DNA from: CAZVAO01 sp964625175
GTDB taxonomy: Bacteria > Bacillota > UBA994 > PWPR01
Assembly: GCA_964625175.1 (NCBI GenBank)
Contig: CAZVAO010000072.1
Coordinates: 1 to 13,034, forward strand
Length of the DNA: 13,034 bases
Direction of reading: 5' to 3'
Below, in pieces: positions 6,403 to 13,034 of this stretch. The position numbers and the translations under genes were made by a program. Each line of letters begins with the position of its first letter. Position 1 is the stretch's first letter. The notes beneath the pieces are model-generated. The model searched no databases. It was not told the DNA's origin and was given only the letters and a program-made list of their open reading frames with translations.

Positions 6403-6490
6403 GTAATATAATTGTAATATTTGGTTACTAAATTTACTCCTTTTTCAATTGCACGAGGATTCATTAAATAGTAATATTAGGTTGTAATAT
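6403..6490 (+). repeat. Four GTAATAT repeats upstream of the large exported protein gene
   Basis: GTAATAT occurs at 6403-6409, 6414-6420, 6471-6477 and 6484-6490, as two pairs with 11- and 13-base spacing. The third copy contains the -10 box of the predicted promoter and the fourth lies at the expected transcription start. About one helical turn between members of a pair fits a regulator binding on one face, but the sequence is AT-rich and chance is possible. The rest of the 6097-6524 interval holds the terminator, the activase remnant and this promoter; 6296-6402 shows nothing I can name. Confidence 0.35.
6449..6477 (+). promoter_or_regulatory. Sigma-A-type promoter of the large exported protein gene
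   Basis: TTGCAC (6449-6454) and TAATAT (6472-6477) are separated by exactly 17 bases, each close to consensus. Transcription would start near 6484, giving a leader of about 40 bases before the start codon. GGAGG (6511-6515) is the ribosome site. Confidence 0.65.
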
Positions 6491-6524
6491 TATGTAACTG
6501 CTAAAATAAAGGAGGAATTATTTG

Positions 6525-9500
6525 ATGAAACGCTTGTTGTCACTGTTTGCTGTCGTGGCGATTATGATGAGTAGTTTCAGTGGTGTTGTTTTCGGTGCAG
6601 AGGATATGGAACCAGCAAATCATGACGCTGATTTCTATATTTATGCAGAGGTTGATAACCCCGTTGTCACTTATCATGAAGGATTTTCTGTAGCTCAAGT
6701 AACCGGTCGTATTCTAGATGTTTACACGGGCATGGTCCGTGAAGTTAATCCAACGATTACCGTCTGGAAGCTTGCAGAGGAAGGACGTTTTGAGTATCGC
6801 TCGGAATGCTTCGAACCTGTAGAGGCTACTGTCACTGTAAATGATGGGTATTTCACCATCACGTTGTTGACTGAAAGTGAGTCAACCGGTATTGGAACTT
6901 ATTTCATTCATATGGAACCTGAAATGATCCCAGCTGTAGATGGGGATTATTATGAATGTGGAACTTATCTAGATGCTCTGCGCATCATGTATGAGGAAGG
7001 TTCTCTTGTTGTACCTGAGTATTTTGATGTTTTTGAAAAGGCTCAATTCACAATTATGTACGGTATTGAATTGATTAATATGCCTGAATTAGTGTTTACA
7101 TTTAATCCTGAGTCGGAGACCTACATCCTGCAAGGAAACTTCGTCAATAATGATTTGGATGAAGATTCTTATAGCGCTGACGATGTCGTATTGGCTTACC
7201 GTCATGCGCCATCACTAGAGTATTTATTGATGCATGCACGATATGAGCCAATCGAAATTGCGCGTGCTGATTATCTTGATCACAGCACATTTGGTTTTAT
7301 GTTGGACTCAGCTGATATGATCTCTACGGGTCCGATTGGACTGTATATCGGTGGTACTTTGGCTATGATGGGTGAAGTAGTGCCACAAGATTTAGATGTG
7401 ACCATTACGCCTGATGAGATTATGCAACATGTGACGTTCGAGAATGAGGAATTGGTTTTAACTTTTGACTATCCTGATTCGACAACAGAGGCCAATACTG
7501 AAGAATATATTGCCAATTTCTATGACTACCTTTCACACCTGTATGATGAATATACGGATGAGCCTCCAATGATTGATGTCCAGGAAGAGGAAATGGCCGA
7601 AGTATTTTATATGCCAACCATATTCCCTGAGCAATTGATTTCTATTATTGATAACATTGGTGCTTATATTACTGAGGGAGACCTTAGTGTTGAAGAAATC
7701 TATCAAATGTTTAAAGATACCAATCTTTATCCAGAATTGCAGAAGGCTGCCCTATTTGCCTTTGGGCTGCCAATGGCTGGTTTAGGCGTACATCTTGACG
7801 GGCTTCCAGCTCCTTTTGATTACTTCCTATATGATGAAGATGACAATACAATTAAATTACCTTATCTCGAGCCAATCGGTAATTTAGCACGTTTCGCTAT
7901 CAGTGAATTAATTAATAATGATTCTATTGTACCGACTGCAGGTATGAATGACTATCCTGAATTCTTAGACCTTGCTGTTCTGGGTCAGCACGATATGACC
8001 GTTGCGATGGTGGCTTTCAATCAAGATACGATTCAGGTTGTTGACTTGATATGGAATATGCTATTGGATTATAGCCCGCACGATGAGTATAATGAGCGGT
8101 CTGCCGAAGAATTCACGCCTGAGTGTATGGATTCATTGTTGCACATTCTTGATTTAGCAATTGCAGCAGAGACAACAGTTTCTTATGAAATTATCGAAGC
8201 AGATGACTATAACTTAACCATGTGGAATGATAAGAACTTAAAAGCTGATCAAGAAGAAGATTTCTTCTTTGCACAATTGACTTTGGATGATTTCGTGAGT
8301 GGAAATATACCCCCGCTCTTCGGCCCTCCTGAACGTGATGTCTTTGAGATCCAGTCTGAGGAAGAGCTGAATCTTCTTGATGAGTTCCGAGTTGTACGTG
8401 TCAAAGATGAGAATAATTTCGCATATCCTTACGCGCTGGAAATTATCTTCGACGGCTGTGGCCTTGAAGAGGAGACTTTCCGTGAGGATGTTGATGAGTA
8501 CTGGCTTTTTGACGGTGAGGAAATGACTCCGGAATGCCTTGATCGTTTCTTAGATGGCTTCAGCATCACGCCTACTGAGACGGGCATTATTGATGTTACA
8601 ATCAATGCTTATGAAATCCCTGAGTGGTATTTTTATGATGGAATCGGTGTTGCCATAGACGACGGCGTGAGCCAATACCCAGGGCCACGACCACTTCCGA
8701 TGTTTGATGATGTCTATGGATATGATCCGGTTGCCACCTTCCATCGTGAACTCTTAGTAGAAGGTTGGAATACGGTTGTTACACCTAAAGAAGTTGTCGT
8801 CGATTCTGAGACGGACGNNNNNNNNNNNNNNNNNNNNNNNNNNNNNNNNNNNNNNNNNNNNNNNNNNNNNNNNNNNNNNNNNNNNNNNNNNNNNNNNNNN
8901 NNNNNNNNNNNNNNNNNGGTTGGAATACGGTTGTTACACCTAAAGAAGTTGTCGTCGATTCTGAGACGGACGTGACTATTGTTATTACGAATGAAGATGG
9001 CACAGAAGTGAATAATGCTGTGATCACCGCTTCCTTCTACGATGATGGTATGTTTATTCTTGACCGTGAAGTATTCGACGCTTCAACCACAAATGTCGTT
9101 GGCGGCGTTTATGTCATTGAATTTGATGACGATCTCCTACCTTTTAACACAGTTGACGATGTTATATTTGAGTTCTATCTTGATGAAATTAATGAAGCTA
9201 ATTGGATGACCTGGGATTCACTGGATGTTGTAGGACTTGATACCTATGCTGTAACTTCTGATACAGCGGTTCTGCTAGAAGGATTTACTGAAGAAATCAC
9301 AGTAACACCTTTAGACGCTGATGGCGAAGTGATTTATCCAGTTATGACAGTAACCTACTATGATGATGAAGATGAAATGATTGGCGATGCGCATGATTTC
9401 ACCAGTACTCGTGTGGATACTGATGATGACGGCGTCAAAGAATCCATTGAAGGCGATGTTACACCTGCTGCAGGAGCAGTTAAGGCAGTCGTGCGTGCTG

Positions 9501-10831
9501 AGTCTAGTGATAAGAAGGCATATGGTGAAGTTGAACTTGAAGTGGTTAAGCCTCAGGTAGTCATGACAAAAGCAGTCAATATGACAGCATATATTGAAAC
9601 TGAATTCGAGTTTACGGTTATTGACCCACGTGATGGCAGCATGTTAGATGAACCTGTCTACTTCATGCCTCACGATGATAACTATCTTAGATCCGAATAT
9701 TATCAAGTGTTGCCGCCTTATATCCAATTCGGTGGGGAAGACTATAACTATCGTGTATCTTGTCTGGAAGATGCTGCCGATAACTACGCGAGTCTTTGGG
9801 AAAAGGATGTAACTGAAGATGATGGTGTTTATACGGTTACACCATTAACGGGGCACGTTGACTTTGATGCGGCAGAAGACGATGAGAATGACGTCTACGT
9901 GGTCTTGTACATGAACGCTGATTTAGAAATCGAATTAAGAGACATCTTAGTACTTGAAGCTACCTTAACATCTGATCCTGACAAAGTAATCATTGGATCT
10001 GCAGCTAACCTGGTATTAACTTATCTTGATGCCAATGGTAATCCTCTTGAGGGTTATGATGTATGGCTAAATGATATGGGTGATATTGGTGCCACTGATG
10101 AAAATGGGCAAGTTTCCTATGCGACAGTAGCTACTAGTACAACTGATTTTGTCTTCGAGGCTGAAACAGATCGATATCGTAGAAGTGATGTCTATCAAGC
10201 CAGTGATGACTACTTTGTAGGTCCTGAAAGCTCATGCCCTATCGTCGAGTGTGTGGTGCCTGTAACAGTCGATCTTGAAGCACCAACTGCTATGCTCGAA
10301 GAGAGTAACGGTATGGCTACCATTACAATCATGGATAACGTTCGTGTGACGAAAGCCATGGTTAGTGGTGATGATGTCGATATGTTCTATCCAATGCCTG
10401 TGGTCACCTACATGACACCTATGGCTCCTCAATATGAGGTGCAGGCGATTGACCAAAATTACAACTACCTCTATGTGATGCTTTATTCAGGAATTAAGCA
10501 TGTCCATGTTGGTCGCGAAACTGGCTACGGACTTGCTGAGAGACTCAATGATAGCATTATGGTTCCGGTACACTACGCAGAATTATTAGGAGCAGTAGTT
10601 ACAGAAGATCCTGCAGCTGGCACCGTCACCTATACCATTGATGGCGGAACAACTGTAATCGTAATTGAAAATGGCAATCAATACGCTACCGTGAATGGTG
10701 CTGAAGTGATGATGGATGAGATTCCTTACGTAAACGGTAATGGAACCTTTATGGTCCCTGTCCGCTTCGTAGGGGAAACCTTGGGTTATGCCGTTGATTA
10801 TCTCGGTTCTGACCACGCAACGCTTCAATAG
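6525..10831 (+). CDS. Very large acidic exported protein with Ig-like regions and a C-terminal stalk domain (interrupted by an assembly gap)
   Basis: The start is ATG 6525, 9 bases after GGAGG; TTG 6522 is an in-frame alternative. Residues 1-25 form a typical signal peptide (Lys-Arg, hydrophobic core, FGA before the cut). The frame runs to 8817, then a 100-N run and a repeated 55-base block intervene; removing one copy joins it in frame with 8973-10831, giving 1383 residues. The N-terminal ~760 residues are rich in Asp, Glu and Tyr and match nothing I know; a helical stretch around residues 350-560 separates beta-like parts. Residues ~765-1165 look like several Ig-like beta domains, the last (GNPLEGYDVWLNDMG, GATDENGQVSY) resembling a Big_1/invasin-type or carboxypeptidase-regulatory fold. 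Residues ~1282-1383 (SIMVPVHYAELLG, TFMVPVRFVGETLGYAVDY) form a copper-amine-oxidase-like stalk domain (PF07833 type), common in secreted clostridial proteins. No LPXTG, SLH or C-terminal membrane helix is seen. It is probably a cell-surface or extracellular structural or adhesive protein; the role is unknown. Confidence 0.8.
8763..8972. other. Assembly gap: 100 Ns flanked by an identical 55-base block
   Basis: Bases 8763-8817 and 8918-8972 are identical (both run from GGTTGGAATACGG to GAGACGGACG), and 8818-8917 are exactly 100 Ns. An identical end overlap of 55 bases with a round-number gap is the mark of two contigs sharing one k-mer that a scaffolder failed to merge. Collapsing the copies keeps the reading frame (g8817 is the first base of the codon completed at 8973-8974). 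The alternative is a true tandem domain repeat hidden in the gap. Confidence 0.85.
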
Positions 10832-10855
10832 ATTCTAATATATGCGTCTCGCATG

Positions 10856-10890
10856 ATAAAAAGGAAGTTGCCTAGGCAGCTTCCTTTTTT
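10856..10890 (+). terminator. Rho-independent terminator after the large exported protein gene
   Basis: AAAAAGGAAG-T-TGC pairs with GCA-G-CTTCCTTTTTT around a small CTAG loop, giving a long stem with one G-T pair that ends in a T-run, about 30 bases after the stop codon. The A-rich left side means it could also work in the reverse direction. Confidence 0.85.
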
Positions 10891-10936
10891 GTAACAATTA
10901 GTAGCTAATTAAATGAGTTGGATATCACTTAACATA

Positions 10937-10964
10937 TTCGCAATTGATGATGTAATGCTATAAT
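10937..10964 (+). promoter_or_regulatory. Extended -10 promoter of the activase gene
   Basis: TGCTATAAT (10956-10964) is a perfect -10 box with the TGn extension. A weak -35, TTCGCA (10937-10942), lies 16 bases upstream. Transcription would start near 10971, just ahead of the AGGAGG ribosome site (10982-10987). The activase therefore appears to have its own promoter, separate from the terminated upstream gene. Confidence 0.6.
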
Positions 10965-10995
10965 AGATATGGTTCATTGATAGGAGGCGTATAGT

Positions 10996-11853
10996 GTGGA
11001 ACAAGCAATTATATTTAACATACAGCGATTCTCTGTACACGATGGTCCAGGGATTCGAACAACCGTATTCTTTAAAGGATGTCCACTCAATTGTTTGTGG
11101 TGTCATAACCCTGAGAGTAAGGCTTTTGGCAGCGAAATTCATTTTTTCCCTCAAAAATGTATCCATTGTGGAAGATGCAGCGCGGTGTGTCCTCATCTGG
11201 ATAGTTGTGTAGCCTGTGGCTTATGCGCGTCAGTTTGTCCAGTTGAAGCGCGTCAGGTAATTGGAGAGGTCTATTCTGAAGATCAAATTTGGGCTGAAAT
11301 AGTCAAGGATCGTCTCTTCTATGAAGAGTCAGGTGGAGGGGTTACATTTTCAGGAGGAGAAGCACTGGCTCAACCTGAATTTTTATTGAATATCTTAAAG
11401 CGTTGTCAAGAAAAGGGTGTTCACACAGTCGTAGACACGAGCGGTTATGCACCGCGTCGAGTAATCGCAATGCTTGCCCCCTATGTCGACCTGTGGCTTT
11501 ACGATCTTAAACATATGGACCCCAAAAGACACCATGCCTTAACTGGGATCGATAATAAACAGATTATCGAGAATCTTCGATTTTTGGTTGACCAAAAGTG
11601 CAAGGTTCAGATACGGTTCCCATTAATACCGACCTGTAATGATGAGGAAAGCAATGTGCAAGCGCTTGGGGAATTTGTAGCAGGACTGCCTGGATCACTC
11701 GAGGTTGCTGTGCTACCCTATCATAATTTGGCAAAGAGTAAGCATGACTTATTTGAAATAGCTTATCCGTTGAATCTAATAAGGGAGCCAAGTACAAGTG
11801 AAATAGGTTGTGTCAAGAAAATTCTAAAATCTTGGGGTTTAGTGATATGCTAA
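10996..11853 (+). CDS. Glycyl-radical-enzyme activating protein (radical SAM)
   Basis: This 285-residue enzyme uses S-adenosylmethionine and a [4Fe-4S] cluster to place a glycyl radical on a partner enzyme; it is oxygen-sensitive and cytoplasmic. Visible motifs: FSVHDGPGIRTTVF (12-25), the radical-SAM cluster C29-x3-C33-x2-C36 with WCHNPES, then two ferredoxin-like clusters, C55/C58/C61/C65 and C71/C74/C77/C81, then GGVTFSGGE (114-122) for SAM binding and VVDTSGY (~145-151). The extra eight-cysteine insert is typical of activases for enzymes other than pyruvate formate-lyase (for example those of choline, glycerol or hydroxyphenylacetate pathways). Start GTG 10996 lies 8 bases after AGGAGG. 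No glycyl radical enzyme is adjacent: a terminator lies upstream and an IS30 element starts 119 bases downstream. Its target enzyme cannot be told from the sequence. Confidence 0.93.
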   Translation: MEQAIIFNIQRFSVHDGPGIRTTVFFKGCPLNCLWCHNPESKAFGSEIHFFPQKCIHCGRCSAVCPHLDSCVACGLCASVCPVEARQVIGEVYSEDQIWAEIVKDRLFYEESGGGVTFSGGEALAQPEFLLNILKRCQEKGVHTVVDTSGYAPRRVIAMLAPYVDLWLYDLKHMDPKRHHALTGIDNKQIIENLRFLVDQKCKVQIRFPLIPTCNDEESNVQALGEFVAGLPGSLEVAVLPYHNLAKSKHDLFEIAYPLNLIREPSTSEIGCVKKILKSWGLVIC

Positions 11854-11972
11854 TTACACCTCATAGGCGTTTGGATTATATTTTTCAGATAGAGTATGCC
11901 TATTGTCTCAACAACTCGAGAGGTTTTGGTGACCTTTGGATAGGTAACCTCTATAATTAAAATAAATCTATT
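11854..11972. other. Intergenic region with a hairpin between the activase and IS30
   Basis: AGAGGTT (11919-11925) pairs with AACCTCT (11946-11952) around a 20-base loop; there is no T-run, so it is at best a weak terminator. A second, 6-bp inverted repeat (ATAGGC 11863-11868, GCCTAT 11898-11903) lies nearer the gene. No coding sequence is supported before the IS30 end at 11973. Confidence 0.35.
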
Positions 11973-12000
11973 TGCTGGATTGTCAACCCAAGTGCGACAC
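11973..12000 (+). repeat. IS30 terminal inverted repeat, transposase 3' side
   Basis: The block begins TGCTGGATTGT and ends TGCGACAC, paired with the inverted sequence at 13007-13034. The transposase stop codon (11983-11985) lies within this repeat, a compact arrangement. Confidence 0.9.
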
Positions 12001-12924
12001 CTCGTGTAGAAATGCTTCAACAGTTGTTTTCCACCCCAAACATTTACGGGGGCGTGTATTAATCAAGGTCAGGTTGTGGATGAGTTCCGTCTGGTCAACC
12101 AGGGCAAGATCTGTTTTCTTGGGGTAGAACTCCCTGAGAAGCCCATTGCCGTTTTCATTGCTCCCTCTTTGCCATGCCGAATAAGGGTCTGCAAAGTATA
12201 CAGGTATTTCATACTTGCTCGTGATATCTGCATGGCAAGCAAACTCTTTACCCCGGTCAGTTGTGAATGATTGCACGCTATCCTTGGGTAGTATCCCCAG
12301 CAATTGTTCTATAGCAGACTTCATTGAAGCGGCACTGCGATCCGGGATTTTGAGGGCTGTGTACAGCCGTGTCTTTCGTTCTATAAACGTAGCAAAGCAG
12401 CCTTTGCTTTTTCCTCGGCTTGAGACCATAGTATCAAGCTCCCAATGGCCAAAGGTTTTTCTTGTTTTGACATGTGCTGGCCTTTCACTAATTGGTGTAC
12501 CTAGTGCGAATTTACCCCTTTTATCTACTGCTTTTCTATTCTTGCCCTTATGCCTAAGGCAAGAAAGCCCAACCGTCAACTGTTTCTTGTATATCCAGTT
12601 GTATATGGTCTTAAAACTCACTAGATCTTTACAAATGGTGTTTGCTATCTGCTCAGGTGACCAAGTAAGCTTAAGCTTTGCTTCAATGATCTTTGCTAAA
12701 TTTGGTGTATACTTGCCTCTTGATCGACACTTGCTACGTTGTGATTGGTAATCCGCTTGTGCTTCCTCAGCAGAATAATTACCAGCGCCTGCTCGTTTGA
12801 GCTCTTTGGATACATTCGAGTGATGTCTTTCAAGCTCTTTTGCAATACTACGTGCTGAGTAATTTAATTTTACTAATATTTCTATTTTTGCTCGCTCAAT
12901 AATGGTAAAATGGTGGTAGCTCAT
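11983..12924 (-). CDS. IS30-family transposase
   Basis: This 313-residue DDE transposase moves the surrounding element. The N-terminal helix-turn-helix (FTIIERAKIEILVKLNYSAR followed by SIAKELERHHSNVSKELKR, residues ~6-44) is the hallmark of IS30. The catalytic core has HWELDTM (D164), TTDRGKEF (D223) and RGSNENGNGLLREFYPK (E257), the DD33E spacing of the family. Start ATG 12924 follows GGAGAA on the minus strand at a good distance. Length and motifs are complete, with no frameshift, so the protein is probably active. The stop lies inside the terminal repeat. Confidence 0.97.
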   Translation of the reverse strand: MSYHHFTIIERAKIEILVKLNYSARSIAKELERHHSNVSKELKRAGAGNYSAEEAQADYQSQRSKCRSRGKYTPNLAKIIEAKLKLTWSPEQIANTICKDLVSFKTIYNWIYKKQLTVGLSCLRHKGKNRKAVDKRGKFALGTPISERPAHVKTRKTFGHWELDTMVSSRGKSKGCFATFIERKTRLYTALKIPDRSAASMKSAIEQLLGILPKDSVQSFTTDRGKEFACHADITSKYEIPVYFADPYSAWQRGSNENGNGLLREFYPKKTDLALVDQTELIHNLTLINTRPRKCLGWKTTVEAFLHEVSHLG

Positions 12925-13006
12925 ATGGGTTTCTCCGTTCGAATTATTGTTGTGGTGACTTAATTCTACACGAGTTTTCCCTATATGGGCTTTTTATTTA
13001 CTTTTT

Positions 13007-13034
13007 GTGTCGCATTTCATCTTACAATCCAGCA
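13007..13034 (-). repeat. IS30 terminal inverted repeat, transposase 5' side
   Basis: This is the inverted partner of 11973-12000. It finishes with CAATCCAGCA at the final base of the window, which suggests that the contig ends at this repeated element. Confidence 0.88.

Larger units (their letters stand above)
11973..13034 (-). mobile_element. IS30-family insertion sequence, complete to the window edge, 1062 bp
   Basis: The element has 28-bp imperfect inverted ends (11973-12000 and 13007-13034) matching at 22 of 28 positions, both starting TGCTGGATTGT and both ending their block TGCGACAC. It carries one intact transposase. Length is normal for IS30. The right end coincides with the last base of the window, so the target duplication cannot be checked. 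A second 11-bp inverted pair, CTCGTGTAGAA (12001-12011) and its complement (12964-12974), lies inside the ends. Confidence 0.92.

Noticed and set aside
6403..6490. GTAATAT copies as a CRISPR-like array
   Set aside because: The units are 7 bases, irregularly spaced, with no spacers of constant length and no cas genes nearby.
6522..6524. TTG start for the large exported protein
   Set aside because: ATG follows immediately at 6525 with a good distance from GGAGG; the TTG adds only one Met and is not needed.
8972..10831. A separate 619-residue gene starting at GTG 8972
   Set aside because: It has no ribosome site or signal peptide, and its frame continues upstream through the duplicated 55-base block; it is the second half of the exported protein gene.
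10909..11196. Minus-strand open frame over the activase start
   Set aside because: It overlaps the promoter and 5' end of a clearly real plus-strand gene and has no recognisable product.
12215..12751. 178-residue plus-strand open frame
   Set aside because: It lies entirely opposite the IS30 transposase, with no ribosome site or family resemblance; it is an antisense shadow.

Overview
The window looks like a chromosomal segment of a low-GC, Gram-positive anaerobe, probably a clostridial Firmicute. The evidence is AT-rich intergenic DNA, strong AGGAGG-type ribosome sites with GTG and TTG starts, hairpin-plus-T-run terminators, an oxygen-sensitive glycyl-radical activase, and a secreted protein ending in a copper-amine-oxidase-like stalk domain. 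I cannot name a species. It is assembled draft sequence: there is a 100-N gap inside one gene, and the window stops exactly on the end of an insertion sequence.

Layout. Bases 1-672 hold the 3' end of a probable polymorphic toxin gene and a DUF4279-type protein that is probably its immunity partner, followed by a terminator. Bases 938-3330 are a complete IS21-family element (istA and istB on the minus strand) with symmetric terminal repeats but no visible target duplication, so it may mark a rearrangement junction. Bases 3485-6096 are a tight three-gene operon: an AbgB-like M20D amidohydrolase, a DUF3100 membrane protein and a small five-helix membrane protein. It ends at a strong terminator. 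I infer an uptake-and-hydrolysis unit for an amide or N-acyl compound.

Next to that terminator lies a short, mutated remnant of a second glycyl-radical-enzyme activase (6212-6295). A clear sigma-A-type promoter then precedes a very large acidic exported protein (6525-10831). This gene appears broken in two by 100 Ns, but the same 55 bases lie on both sides of the Ns. Removing one copy restores a single 1383-codon reading frame, so the break is most likely an unmerged contig overlap. After its terminator comes an intact eight-cysteine glycyl-radical activase with its own extended -10 promoter but no glycyl radical enzyme beside it. The window closes with a complete IS30-family element (11973-13034).

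The most interesting items are the amidohydrolase/DUF3100/small-membrane-protein operon, the activase remnant paired with an orphan intact activase, the reconstructed giant exported protein, and the truncated toxin-immunity pair. I saw no CRISPR array, tRNA, rRNA or recognisable riboswitch.
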